From Cerasicoccus sp. TK19100 (GTDB taxonomy: Bacteria; Verrucomicrobiota; Verrucomicrobiia; Opitutales; Cerasicoccaceae): 64,000 nt of DNA. Below the pieces are notes generated by a model. The model made no database searches. It was not told the DNA's origin and worked only from the letters and a program-made list of their open reading frames with translations. Both the position numbers and the translations under genes were made by a program. Shown here piece by piece: positions 27,631 through 38,020 of this stretch; within the stretch, counting starts at the first letter, position 1; every line of letters begins with the position of its first letter. The stretch is from contig NZ_JAPWDU010000001.1 in assembly GCF_027257155.1 (NCBI RefSeq), positions 682,001 through 746,000 of the forward strand. The letters are read 5' to 3'.

Positions 27631-28040
27631 AACAAGCGGAACGGCCCATGGCACCGAGAAGTGGGGGCTGGAGCGAGGAGAACGATTAGTCGGTCAATAG
27701 TCTTTCATCCTAACGTGAGTGTGTTCAACTGCAGTGCGACTTTATCAGTTAGGCGCTGAGGTCTGTTGCTTTGAGTGAGCTGTTCGTGGTTATGGTTGCT
27801 TGAGTTCCATATCTTGATTCTCAGTCTTTATTTTTTAGATGCGAGGTCTTTCAAGGGGTTCGTTTACATGAGTATCGGTGCAAGTCTTTCGCTGTGATCC
27901 TGGAGGGCGCGTAGCCTAAATGTGAATAGCTTCAATTTAGAAGTATTCGAAGTCGGAGCTGCTGTGATTCAAGCTTGGTTTTAGAAGCAGTTTACGCTGC
28001 TTCTTCACACCCCTAATTAACCCCCCAATAAGATTATCGT
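27631..28040. other. Divergent intergenic region, about 400 bases
   Basis: Lies between the deacetylase and the beta-helix gene and should hold both promoters. It is AT-richer than the genes. I see no operator-like palindrome, tRNA or small gene with a good ribosome binding site. Confidence 0.4.
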
Positions 28041-31000
28041 ATGCTTGATTCTCTTCTACGAAGTCGTGGCTATCCACGTCTCGGCATTTGCCGTACGCTA
28101 CTTTCAGTGGCAGCGCTCTCCTCTTTATGCAGCGTGATTCATGCTGCTGATTACTACATGACTCCCAATGGATCGGGGGATGGCTCGGGATCCGATTTTT
28201 CCAACGCCTTGGCGAAAGGTAGTTTGTCCAGCACGCTAAACACCACGATGGTGGCCGGTGATACACTCTACATAGGTTCCGGAAATTATACTAATACCCG
28301 CATCTACATCAATTCCGATGGGACGGCCTCACTACCCAAGTCGATCATCGGCGTGGATACCGGAGGCGGAAGGCCACATTTCAATGGCGACCCTGATTGG
28401 ACGCGGAGTAACCCGGATGCCGGAATGGATCACGGCCTCTACATCATTGGTGATCACTGGCTGGTAGAGAACCTGGAAATTAGTCGTGTGCGCCACGGCA
28501 TTAAAAGCTCCTCATCGTCTTCGAATGCGTCCAATTACATTACTCTTCGTGACTTGTTCGTGCACGATGTTCGCCATGGCATGTATGTGTATTACATGGA
28601 CAACTCTCGCTTTGAGAATGTGGTCATTCAGGAATACACGAAGCAAGGGTTTCGCCTCGACCGAGGTTGCAATAATGTGACCTTTACCAACTGCGTGGCC
28701 GACATGACCGGTGGTGATGAGTCATGGTGGGATTATGGTGAGAAGTTCCCCTTTGGCTTTGTTTCCTATGGGAACGGGAGCTCGAATTCCAATTTGGTCT
28801 TCGAGGATTGTGTGGCCCTGAATCATCGCATGAATGGCCAGACTGACTCGGATGGAAATCCGCTGAGCTACTACAATGGAGACGGCTTTGTCCTTGAAGA
28901 TAATAACAACGGTACGACACAATTCATTCGTTGTATTTCGGTCAACAATGAGGACGGCGGCTATGATCTGAAATCGGCAGCGAATCTCGAAGGCTGCGTT
29001 TCGGTTAAAAACTACCGTGGATTCCGACTCTGGCACACCGCAAAAACGCTCAACAATTGTGTGGCTGCTTTTCCCTTCCGGCGAACGAGCAGTAACGAAG
29101 TCGGCAGTGAGCCAAGTGGCGGTTCGGGTATCTGGACCCAGAACGGTCATTCCACCGTCAACAACTACACCTACTACGGTAACAACGGCCGTGGACTGGA
29201 TGAGGACGGCAGCGGTAGCTTGACTGTCTCAAACAGCATTATCGCGTTCAGTGGTGCCTCGGGTAGCTTTAAAACGGGGACGGTAACTTTCGATGCCAGC
29301 ACGGTGCAGTATCGTCCGGGCAGCGGAACCGATCCGTTGCTGATCAGTCCATCCATCGACTGGAACGGAATCGGGGATGAACTGGATAGCGAAACCTTCG
29401 GGCATAGCAAAGGTTACCACTCGCTATCGACGCCCTATGAGGCGGAGTCACTGGTGGTAACCAATTCAGGCGAGGGCAGTGTCGAGGTTACCAATGCTTC
29501 TGCTGGTGGCGGAGAATTGATTCGCTTCGATGCTGATGGCATTGGTGATTACATTGAGTTCAATGTGCCGAACCTGCCAGCGGGCACCTACTCGGTTTAC
29601 GTGATGGATAAGACTTCTTCCGACCTGGGGACCTATCAACTGAGCGTGGACGGTGTCGATGTCGGTGCTCCGGTGGATCAGTATAGCGCGAGTGATGCCT
29701 ATGGCGAAGTCTCCATCGGCGATGTCACTTTGGCAGCCGACACTTCTGCGGCTTTCCGTTTCACTGTGACCGGCAAGAATGCTTCGAGCAGTGGTTTCAA
29801 ACTTTCCGTGGATACCATTCGCCTTTCGCTCGTAGGTGCGGTCGTGGAAGAAGAAAGCGAATTCTATGACGTCCTCCCCGAAGCGGATACCTTTGTTAAT
29901 GATGGGAACCCCAACACTAACTTTGGCAGTGACACGCGCTTGATTGTGAAGGATGCCAGTCCCGACTACGATCGCATCGCCTACCTACGTTTTGCGATCC
30001 CCGGCGAAGTCACTGAACTCGTTGGCGCAAAGTTGAAACTCTACGTGCAGTCCATCGGCGGTGAAGGCTCAGGCGCGCGCAACATCGAAATACGCCAATT
30101 GGCCAATGACGCCTGGAATGAATCCACGATGACCTGGAACACCCGCGAAGCGTCCAATGGAACCTTGATCACGACTATCGATGCGCGCACGGTGGATGAA
30201 GTGCACGAGATCGATGTGAGCGCCTATGTGGACCAGGAACTGGCTGGCGATGGAACCGTTTCCTTTGTGCTCATTCAGCCGGCTAACGATAATCGCATGG
30301 TTATCTTTGGAAGCCGCGAGAATGTAGGCAAGGAGCCGATCCTTGAATTGGAAACTCCGGTGGCGACTTCAGTGATTTCGAACATCATCTCCGAAGCGGA
30401 TACCTACGTGCGTGATGGCGCTGCCACGACCAACTACGGTGGCGACTCCGGGATGGCCGTTAAGGACGCCAGCTCCGAATACAATCGCATCGCTTATGTC
30501 CGCTTTCCGCTGACTTCCATCTCAGGATCAGTCTTGAATGCGAAGCTCAAACTTCGCGTAAAAAGCATTGGTGGTGAAGGCCCCGGCGCGCGCTACATTG
30601 AGATCCGACAATTGGCCGACGATGCTTGGGATGAAATGACGATGACCTGGAACACCCGCGCGTCATCGACTGGAACGATCATTGAGACGATTGATGCACG
30701 CACCGTAGGCGAAGTGCATGAGATTGATGTCAGTGCCTACGTAGCACAGGAGGCCGCTAGCGATGGCTACGTTTCCTTTGCCCTGAAGCAGCCGGATAAT
30801 GTGGTGATGTATGTCGTCTTCAACACGCGTGAGGACACGGGCTACGAGCCTACGCTGGAAGTCGAAACGACCAGCGGCGCTCTTGGCTCAATGGTCTTCA
30901 ATTCGGCAGGATTCTCGGACTATTCTACCCAATCGGGAAGTGGGTCCATGACGCTGGGCAGCGGTGATACATCGATTCAATTGACGGGCAATTATTGGCG

Positions 31001-31340
31001 TCGCTATGCGTTCCCATACACGGTGACCGCGAACACGGTCGTCGAAGTGACGGTGGATGCCTCTGATGCTGGCGAACTGACCTGCATCGGATTCGATTCA
31101 GACAACGATTATTCCACCGGTTTGAGCCACGTGAAGCTGGCCGGCAGCCAAGTGATGAATGAGTCTTTTGCGCCGATTAGTCCGCTCTACACAGCCGGTT
31201 CGGGGCCTGAGACGTTGGTCATACCAGTCGGCTCTTATTTCACTGGAAGTATGACGCATATGACCTTTGTTGGCGACGACGATGCAGACTCGAGTATCAA
31301 TGTGACCTTCTCGGGTATTAAGGTCTACGAGTCACAGTAG
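28041..31340 (+). CDS. Secreted beta-helix lyase-like protein with two DNRLRE (CBM96-like) modules
   Basis: A 1099-residue secreted protein (signal peptide to about residue 35, ending VIHAA). Residues 35-460 are a right-handed parallel beta-helix with YNGDGFVLEDNNNG and NNEDGGYDLKSA, positions where PL9-like pectate lyases carry Ca2+-binding Asp and the base Lys. Then a CBM-like domain, two tandem DNRLRE domains (EADTFVNDGNPNTNFGSDT and EADTYVRDGAATTNYGGDS, both with AYxRF), and a C-terminal module ending PVGSYFTGSMTHMTFVGDDD. It probably cleaves and binds an acidic polysaccharide outside the cell. The DNRLRE (CBM96) family includes alginate binders. Cleavage activity is inferred. Confidence 0.75.
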   Translation: MLDSLLRSRGYPRLGICRTLLSVAALSSLCSVIHAADYYMTPNGSGDGSGSDFSNALAKGSLSSTLNTTMVAGDTLYIGSGNYTNTRIYINSDGTASLPKSIIGVDTGGGRPHFNGDPDWTRSNPDAGMDHGLYIIGDHWLVENLEISRVRHGIKSSSSSSNASNYITLRDLFVHDVRHGMYVYYMDNSRFENVVIQEYTKQGFRLDRGCNNVTFTNCVADMTGGDESWWDYGEKFPFGFVSYGNGSSNSNLVFEDCVALNHRMNGQTDSDGNPLSYYNGDGFVLEDNNNGTTQFIRCISVNNEDGGYDLKSAANLEGCVSVKNYRGFRLWHTAKTLNNCVAAFPFRRTSSNEVGSEPSGGSGIWTQNGHSTVNNYTYYGNNGRGLDEDGSGSLTVSNSIIAFSGASGSFKTGTVTFDASTVQYRPGSGTDPLLISPSIDWNGIGDELDSETFGHSKGYHSLSTPYEAESLVVTNSGEGSVEVTNASAGGGELIRFDADGIGDYIEFNVPNLPAGTYSVYVMDKTSSDLGTYQLSVDGVDVGAPVDQYSASDAYGEVSIGDVTLAADTSAAFRFTVTGKNASSSGFKLSVDTIRLSLVGAVVEEESEFYDVLPEADTFVNDGNPNTNFGSDTRLIVKDASPDYDRIAYLRFAIPGEVTELVGAKLKLYVQSIGGEGSGARNIEIRQLANDAWNESTMTWNTREASNGTLITTIDARTVDEVHEIDVSAYVDQELAGDGTVSFVLIQPANDNRMVIFGSRENVGKEPILELETPVATSVISNIISEADTYVRDGAATTNYGGDSGMAVKDASSEYNRIAYVRFPLTSISGSVLNAKLKLRVKSIGGEGPGARYIEIRQLADDAWDEMTMTWNTRASSTGTIIETIDARTVGEVHEIDVSAYVAQEAASDGYVSFALKQPDNVVMYVVFNTREDTGYEPTLEVETTSGALGSMVFNSAGFSDYSTQSGSGSMTLGSGDTSIQLTGNYWRRYAFPYTVTANTVVEVTVDASDAGELTCIGFDSDNDYSTGLSHVKLAGSQVMNESFAPISPLYTAGSGPETLVIPVGSYFTGSMTHMTFVGDDDADSSINVTFSGIKVYESQ

Positions 31341-31640
31341 TCGCGGCCTTCGCGTAGAGTCGCATTTGCGATTCTCACGGAGGTAACGCTTAAGTTAGCG
31401 TCATTGAGGTTCGTAACTTCAAGGGCGCTTTTCTTTTATCCAGCTACTGGATCGAGTAGCTACAAACTTAGGTTGCTGTCGAAATCTATTTAACTGCCGT
31501 ATATTCGGCGGTCGAAGCAGTTAGCTTTTCAATACCAGCCTGTGGTGCTCCTCGCGCTTTGCTGGGCATGCACAATCAGGAGCGTAAAATGTTCCTCCCC
31601 CGAACGATCTTGTCGTCCGGAGGAGAAAATCGGGAATCAT
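31341..31640. other. Intergenic region between the convergent beta-helix genes
   Basis: About 300 bases. Near 31355 there is a weak hairpin without a T run, and a clearer hairpin at 31593-31624 serves the minus-strand gene. The 31400-31560 stretch is AT-rich and holds no gene I can support. Confidence 0.45.
31593..31624 (-). terminator. Hairpin terminator of the second beta-helix gene
   Basis: On the minus strand TCCTCCGGACGA pairs with TCGTTC and GGAGGA around a 5-base loop and a 3-base bulge, followed by ACATTTT. It lies about 15 bases beyond the stop codon at 31641. Confidence 0.5.
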
Positions 31641-33521
31641 CTACAGAGCGGGTTCTAACCGCACATTGTCGATGTAAAGTGGTGTTGCCATATCGCCATT
31701 GGCGCGGATGTAAAATCCGGCGAAGTCCTCCAATGGCTGCCCATTGGCGACAAAGCTGCTCAGAGGTATGGAAATTTCCTGCCAGTCGGTGACGGTACCA
31801 TCGAGTGTTCCCGGCATTGGAATCTCCTTGAATTTCGCTTCATTCGACATGGAGAGAATTTGTATTTCCAGGTTGTCCAATGGTACACTTTTGCTGCGAA
31901 TGGCCATCCGCAGTTCCCAGTCTGCTGGTTCGTAATTGACGAATTGAACGGTCTCTGAAAGGCGCTTGGTGCGATAGGTTGCACCGCCGCCTCCCGAACC
32001 TTTTGTTGTCACTGCCAACGCATTGCTATGATCAATTCCTTCTCCTCTGACTTGGCGCATGTCTGCATCGCGCCATCCGCTGAGATACCAGCCGGTAGGA
32101 TTTTTATCGCCGTAAATGGAGATGCGTTTTGCTTCGAGTAGGTTTGCCTCGGTTTTCAGCAGAGGCTGCAAGGATCTTGCTTGTGCGAGTAATTCGGCAG
32201 TGTCTTCGTTGAATTTTGTGTACCCTGTGATCCCTTCGCCTGGCTTTAAATCTGAGCCCAGTGGGCGGATGAAGTTATTGCTGGTAACGAAGTTCTCGGT
32301 TGGTAGCGCATTTTTTCCTTCCGGTAGCTCAACGATCGAATCCTTTACGGTGATGAGCATTCGGGCTTTCTTTTCCGGAGTTACCTTATAGGTGTTGACC
32401 TCCATCGGGACTTTGGAGTTGAGGAAGCTTGAATGAATGATCTGGACTTTTCCGCCAGTCCACAGTCCCACGTAATTTGAGTTGCCGCCGCGTTTTATCG
32501 GCGCATCCGAAAGGCAGTTCCACAGCACAGCACCAGGCTGGTGGCTCCAGAATCGAAAGTTCTTTTTGTTGTCCTTGGCTATGCAGCTAATGAGCAGCGG
32601 ATTTAGAGACTTATCATCCCATCCTCCGTCGGTATTTCCGTAGGACTCACAGCGAATATACGTGAGGTTGTAGGCCGTGCCTTCGGCACAAAAACCGTCG
32701 CCATTCCAGTACTTACTGTCGTCCGTGACGTGCCAATTATTCTTGGCAATGCAATCAATGAAGGTGATGTCGTGGTCAAACACACCGCTTCCTTTTTTTC
32801 CACCGATCACGTTGAAGCCCATCGGGAATGGCTCAACATACCACTCTTTGCCGCCGGCATCGGCTGTGCAATTCTCTACCACAATGTCGTAGCATCCGTC
32901 ACGAAAGCGAAAGCCGCGCTTCGTGTAGTTTTGCACGTCGCAATCTCGGATTTCTATATTATGCGTGCCAATCTCGGGATCGCTGGCATAGGCACCTCCG
33001 ATGAACACAAACGCGTCACGAGTGCCCTGAACATCTACATCGATGATGCGACCGTTTGAGACCTGTCCTGGTGACGAAGTGACAACGCCTTCCCGGCAAT
33101 TGCGAATTTCGATATTTTCTATCGCCCACCAAGATGACTTTGGGGCAATTTTAAACATGGCAAAGCCCTTGGCTTTGTCTTCTTTATTCCAGCTTCCGGA
33201 GAATACGGGGCGTTTACCATCACGAGTTACACCTTTCAGTGTTTTCGTGTCGTCTTGATTGCTGCCACTAGCGCTCAGGGTTACGGACCGGGCTTCGTAG
33301 TCACCTCCGCCCAAAAATAGTGTATCGCCTGGTGTCAACTGATCCCATGCGTTTTGCAGACTATCCGGGTTGGCAGAGTAGGAGAGTGCATTGTCCCAGT
33401 CTTTGCCATTTTGTTCGCCCGATCCGTCGGGCAGCATGTATAGATTCGCTGCGTTAGCTTGAACGCTAAACGTTAATGCAGCTAGCAACAGCAAGCTTTT
33501 ATTGGGTATTATTCGACTCAT
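31641..33521 (-). CDS. Secreted beta-helix lyase-like protein, paralogue of the gene at 28041
   Basis: A 626-residue protein with a signal peptide (LLLLAALTFSVQANAAN). It shares the layout of the 28041 product: N-terminal YMLPDGSGEQNGKDWDNAL, a parallel beta-helix with WNGDGFCAEGTAYNLTYIRC and NTDGGWDDKSLNPL, then CIAKDNKKNFRFW. These match the PL9-like positions of the paralogue. The tail (from about 530) is a beta-sandwich with WQEISIPLSSF, a CBM-like fold. It probably cleaves or binds an acidic polysaccharide. The two genes are convergent with one lyase domain each; cell surface or medium is the likely location. Confidence 0.75.
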   Translation of the reverse strand: MSRIIPNKSLLLLAALTFSVQANAANLYMLPDGSGEQNGKDWDNALSYSANPDSLQNAWDQLTPGDTLFLGGGDYEARSVTLSASGSNQDDTKTLKGVTRDGKRPVFSGSWNKEDKAKGFAMFKIAPKSSWWAIENIEIRNCREGVVTSSPGQVSNGRIIDVDVQGTRDAFVFIGGAYASDPEIGTHNIEIRDCDVQNYTKRGFRFRDGCYDIVVENCTADAGGKEWYVEPFPMGFNVIGGKKGSGVFDHDITFIDCIAKNNWHVTDDSKYWNGDGFCAEGTAYNLTYIRCESYGNTDGGWDDKSLNPLLISCIAKDNKKNFRFWSHQPGAVLWNCLSDAPIKRGGNSNYVGLWTGGKVQIIHSSFLNSKVPMEVNTYKVTPEKKARMLITVKDSIVELPEGKNALPTENFVTSNNFIRPLGSDLKPGEGITGYTKFNEDTAELLAQARSLQPLLKTEANLLEAKRISIYGDKNPTGWYLSGWRDADMRQVRGEGIDHSNALAVTTKGSGGGGATYRTKRLSETVQFVNYEPADWELRMAIRSKSVPLDNLEIQILSMSNEAKFKEIPMPGTLDGTVTDWQEISIPLSSFVANGQPLEDFAGFYIRANGDMATPLYIDNVRLEPAL

Positions 33522-34342
33522 AAACAGGGTTTTAGGTTGGGGGATATTGCGAATTAATTCGCGTGATATATGTCTAAGGGTAGGTGCGCTACAGTTAGCG
33601 GAATTCAGATAATTGGTTAAATCATCTGCTTAGCTGTCCTTTGTAATGTGTATCTATCTTTAATATCTAATAGGTCATATGGTCGTGATTCACTTTTTGT
33701 TGAGTTTAACCTATTCAATGCTAGGTGTTATCGCGGAAAATCTTTTTGATGGGCAACATGCCTGAGCAGTAATTTGCCGGTGTTAAGCGGCCTGTCAGGC
33801 AGTCTCGTGTGCCTGTGCTGCGGTGATCTTGAAACGAGCCAATAGATGTCCCATTAATACCAATTAGTTCTGCAAGGTTATGATAGACAGGGTATTGGGG
33901 ATTCTGTGCTTTGTGATGGATATTCGATGGTTACTGCCATACTCAACAGCTCATTATCCTGAACGGCGTGGGAGACTGTCCCTGGAAGACCGCTTTGCAC
34001 TAAAGTGCGTGGATGTTTAATAGATTAACTACCCCTTTGCTGGAGTAGCTGGTAATTATCGATATTAATGAGTTATACTTTAATGACCCCTTTAAGTTAC
34101 CTCATTCCTCATCGTTTAAGCCCGCATCTAAAACGACAGCTGCGGAGACCATCATTGCTATGAATTATCAACATGGTGAGCTGCGGTATTTTTGGGTGAT
34201 CACTTAGGAATCAATTTTATCTGAAGTGCAGAATGTCAGAAGCCTATTTTAGCCCGACATCCTTTTATATGAATTCTTAGTTTTTATTTTAGCATCTAAG
34301 CTCACACATGCGAAAGCTGTAAAAACTTTTCCCCTTCCCCCC
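33522..34342. other. Long AT-rich divergent intergenic region
   Basis: About 820 bases without a gene I can support, and the longest such gap in the window. It must hold promoters for the beta-helix gene (minus) and the pilin-like gene (plus). The only palindrome noticed is GCACTAAAGTGC at about 33998. Rich in TTTA and TATT blocks. No repeats, tRNA or riboswitch were found by eye. Confidence 0.4.
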
Positions 34343-37300
34343 ATGACCCCCATTTTTAGATTCAATCGAGACGCATCCACGCGTCTTGACCTTCGAAATA
34401 CAAGAAAACCACAAAGAGGTTTCGCATTGGTCGTCGCACTTGCACTTATGGCCTTTGCCGTAATGCTCGCGCTGTCTCTTTCGTCCTTATTGCAGGTGAA
34501 TCTTGCGACAACTAAGCATTCGGACGAGTTGTCGATCGCGCGGCAGAATGCTTACATGGGTATGCTCACTGCAATGGGCGAACTGCAAAAAGCTACTGGG
34601 CCGGATGCAAGAATTACCGCCCGTGCAGACATCTTTCTTGGGCCCGATGGGCTGGGAGAAGATACATTAAAGCAGCAGTATTGGTTAGGCGTGTGGAACT
34701 CCAAAAATTCGGATGGGACGGTTAAGACCGCCGATGACTATGCCTTCTGGGACGAGCTTCAACCAACCGAGAAAATCAAGTTGGCCCAGTGGATTGTCAG
34801 TGGAAACGAAGGCTTAAACCCCGGAGATCATGGGTATCTGACACCCTTGGACGATTTGACCGACGATGATTCCAGCGTCGTTCTCGTTGGAGAATCTGCG
34901 GACTACAATGTGCCCGCAGTGCGCGCGCTTAAAGTTGCGCTGCCAGGGGACAACATGAACGGCAACTATGCTTACTGGGTCACTGGGGATAACAGCAAGG
35001 CTTTGGTAAACGTGATTAATACTGAAGTTGCTACGTCCTCGGACCCTGAGCTGCTAAATCGTTCTTTCCAGGTGCCGACTCGCAATGGCATTAATCAAGT
35101 CAGTGGTCTCGGCGATTATTCTGCCTCCGATGATTCTCTGCAGCATCTTTATGACTTAGCGCTGGGTTATGGGAAATGGCTTAGTGATAAGTCGGCAGAC
35201 CCAGTGTCAGTGGGACGTGCGAGATTTCACGATCTGACCACGTTTTCCAAAGGGCTTCTGGTCGATGTAAAGGATGGCGCATTGAAAAGAGATTTAACGC
35301 AGGCCTTCGAAATTGACGCATCATTCGCGACACATTTCCCAGAACAGACTTTTGGTACCCAAGCGTTGTCAGATGAAGCCGCTGCGGATCCTACGAGTGC
35401 TGAGCCTTACTTCTTTGTTGAAGATCCAATCATCGTGAGTGGAGCTCCCAACTGGGGCGTGCTGCGTGATTACTATCAGCATTATTGGCCGCTCAGCAGT
35501 AGTGTTGCTCACATGAGGGACGATACTCTCAGCTTTCGTAAGGCTTATGAGAATATTCCTGGGGGCGGAGGCTCAACTGAACCGCGCTTTACCCCTTACT
35601 GGCATAACTCGTTCACGCACACGGATCCTTATGTCAGTTCTGGATTGCCTTACCAATATATTGGCGAGAACAGCAAGAACAAGGGCGATAACTATCAATT
35701 CACCAGTTGGATTACGCCAATCATTGCTCAAATTCGGATTTCTCACTCCTTCGAGCTGGTTACGCCTTCGGGCGGTGGCACGCCTGTGCCTGTAATTTCA
35801 TTCAAGCCGGTTGTCTCTCTGTATAATCCTTATAACACAAAGATGCAGGCGAATGATTTTGGATTTCTCGCGACATTAAGTCCAAAGATTACCCTGACTC
35901 TCATTTTTGAAGATGAGGTGCAAATTGTGGAATTTTATCAGTCAGAGTTGCATACATCCAACAAGCAGGGGACATTGAAAATCTCACTGGATAGCTTCAA
36001 TATCGACCCCGGCACAATTGTGCATCAGGCTTTTGATGGTAACCCCTGGGCCAAGATTGAGAGTAATAGTGGAGCCAATGCGGATTATCTAAAAAATGAC
36101 TGGGAAGCTGTAGGTGGTTTGAGGTTTCCACTGGATGAAATTGATGATCAAAAACCCGATGGCGCGCCGAATAATGGCGCAGTCTCCTTGGAGGAGGCTC
36201 GGGAGTCTGGCGTTAAAGAACCATCTTGGCATCCCAAGTGGGGAATATCTGCGCAGGAGAAGGAATGGCTCAAGCGTGCGCTGGAGGAAGACGCTGGCAT
36301 AACCATAAAAATTGAATACGACAAGTTTGGGGGAATACGTAGTTATACCAACTCCTCCGCCGCAGGTCAGAGCTATCACAACATTACGGACTTATGGCGC
36401 CCATACAGTAATGACCAACCCAAGACTTTCACTACGAGCTATTCTTCGATTTACGATGCGGTAAAGCAGGACTCGTTTGAGACGCTGGCTTTCTCTATTC
36501 GGACGACTGAACGCATGGGCGGTAGCGCTTCGGAAATGGAAGTCGTTCGAAATCTGATTGATTTCAACGTGAGGGCGATTCACTCGAATTCTGCCTGGGA
36601 CGGTAAGTCGGATTGGGGAGCCACTCGCTACTTGAGTCTCTTCGATGTCGAGTCGCTTGGCTCTAATGAGCAAGAGCCGGCTAGTTATACGGATCCGGAT
36701 ACGGATGTAAAATACGGCTTCTGGGGGCGCAGTATCGAGGCAGATGAGGCACTAAAAAGTGTTGTCCTGTTTGAACGGCCGAGAGGACCTTTGCTGTCCT
36801 TGGGACAATTGCAGCATGCCAATTTGGGCCGCTATCAATTTGACCCAACTTACATCGTAGGGACTTCTTATGCCAATGTGCGTATTCCGATGGATCAGAC
36901 GCGGGTTACTGACTTTGCGGGCGTCAATGACCTCACTTACTTTGATTTACCGTATCTGGTGAATGAGCGTATCTGGGATGGTTTTTTCTTTTCCACGTTA
37001 AACATTCCGCCACAGGAGGCCCGTCGCGATGAACTGCTTCTGGAGCTTGAGGAAACCGGTGCTTCGCTCTCTGATCATACCCTCAATCCGCGGATGGAAT
37101 TCATCGGTAGCGAACTCTCCCCATTGGAGCGCTATAATCGTATCGTGGTTGAAGACGTCGAAGATGAGAACTTTGAAGATGCCATCTATCGTCCTGCATC
37201 GGAGATGTGGGTGAACGGTGCATTCAATGTTAATTCGACTTCAGTTGAGGCATGGAAAGCAATTCTTGCCGGCACGCAAAATCTTCGTTTCCCAGTTTAC

Positions 37301-38014
37301 GATACGAGCGGAACGAATTCGATCGTTAGCGAAAGTGATGTCATCGTTTCGCGGGTGAGCCGCCCCTACAACCGTGGCTTCAAAACCACGGATGCGAATA
37401 GCGAAGCAGAGTTTTGGAAAGGTTACCGTTTGCTTTCTGATGAGGAAATTACCGATCTGGCCGAATCCATAGTGGAAGAGGTAAAGAAAAGAGGTCCATT
37501 CCTTAGCCTTGCCTCGTTTATTAATCGGAGCTTGAGCAACGATGAGTTTGGGAAAAAAGGGGCATTACAGGCAGCCTTGGACAACCCTCTACTGGGATCG
37601 GACTCCGCCCTCGGGGTTAATCAAATCACTAGCCCGGACCTCGCTGGCGAATTAGTCGAACCTTTTGTCAGCCTCCGTAGCTTCCTTTCCGAGAATTTAT
37701 CGGAAACAGATCGTAGTAATATGGGGTTCCCAGGCTATGTGTTGCAGTCTGACCTCTTGCAGCAAATCGGTTCTTTTCTTACGGTCCGTTCTGATACCTT
37801 TACAATTCGGGCCTATGGTGATGTGGTGAACCCTTTCACGAATGAGGTTACGAGCCGAGTATGGTGTGAAGCAAAGGTACAACGCGTTCCGACGCCTGTC
37901 CCTACAGCGGCTTCAGATCCAAGCTCGATGGAAGAAATGATTCGACCATCCAGTGCGCTCGGTCGTCGCTACCAAATTGTCTCATTCAAGTGGTTAGATC
38001 CGGAAACAATTTAA
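34343..38014 (+). CDS. Large pilin-like protein related to Verru_Chthon cassette protein A
   Basis: A 1223-residue protein. Residues about 24-56 read GFALVVALALMAFAVMLALS, a type-IV-pilin-like N-terminal helix preceded by a basic arm, as in the Verru_Chthon cassette A family (named from Verrucomicrobia and Chthoniobacter-type genomes). The rest is a long, mostly non-repetitive extracytoplasmic region with no Cys cluster. Cassette A proteins usually sit with partner proteins B, C and D of pseudopilin type; none of these is visible here. Downstream genes at 38021 and 38713 follow in the same direction within a few bases. Role: possibly assembly of an extracellular fibre, unproven. Confidence 0.65.
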   Translation: MTPIFRFNRDASTRLDLRNTRKPQRGFALVVALALMAFAVMLALSLSSLLQVNLATTKHSDELSIARQNAYMGMLTAMGELQKATGPDARITARADIFLGPDGLGEDTLKQQYWLGVWNSKNSDGTVKTADDYAFWDELQPTEKIKLAQWIVSGNEGLNPGDHGYLTPLDDLTDDDSSVVLVGESADYNVPAVRALKVALPGDNMNGNYAYWVTGDNSKALVNVINTEVATSSDPELLNRSFQVPTRNGINQVSGLGDYSASDDSLQHLYDLALGYGKWLSDKSADPVSVGRARFHDLTTFSKGLLVDVKDGALKRDLTQAFEIDASFATHFPEQTFGTQALSDEAAADPTSAEPYFFVEDPIIVSGAPNWGVLRDYYQHYWPLSSSVAHMRDDTLSFRKAYENIPGGGGSTEPRFTPYWHNSFTHTDPYVSSGLPYQYIGENSKNKGDNYQFTSWITPIIAQIRISHSFELVTPSGGGTPVPVISFKPVVSLYNPYNTKMQANDFGFLATLSPKITLTLIFEDEVQIVEFYQSELHTSNKQGTLKISLDSFNIDPGTIVHQAFDGNPWAKIESNSGANADYLKNDWEAVGGLRFPLDEIDDQKPDGAPNNGAVSLEEARESGVKEPSWHPKWGISAQEKEWLKRALEEDAGITIKIEYDKFGGIRSYTNSSAAGQSYHNITDLWRPYSNDQPKTFTTSYSSIYDAVKQDSFETLAFSIRTTERMGGSASEMEVVRNLIDFNVRAIHSNSAWDGKSDWGATRYLSLFDVESLGSNEQEPASYTDPDTDVKYGFWGRSIEADEALKSVVLFERPRGPLLSLGQLQHANLGRYQFDPTYIVGTSYANVRIPMDQTRVTDFAGVNDLTYFDLPYLVNERIWDGFFFSTLNIPPQEARRDELLLELEETGASLSDHTLNPRMEFIGSELSPLERYNRIVVEDVEDENFEDAIYRPASEMWVNGAFNVNSTSVEAWKAILAGTQNLRFPVYDTSGTNSIVSESDVIVSRVSRPYNRGFKTTDANSEAEFWKGYRLLSDEEITDLAESIVEEVKKRGPFLSLASFINRSLSNDEFGKKGALQAALDNPLLGSDSALGVNQITSPDLAGELVEPFVSLRSFLSENLSETDRSNMGFPGYVLQSDLLQQIGSFLTVRSDTFTIRAYGDVVNPFTNEVTSRVWCEAKVQRVPTPVPTAASDPSSMEEMIRPSSALGRRYQIVSFKWLDPETI

Positions 38015-38020
38015 ATTTTG

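Noticed and set aside
33521-34342. Hidden gene in the 820-base gap
   Set aside because: No frame over about 40 codons with a binding site, and composition is AT-rich and irregular in all frames.
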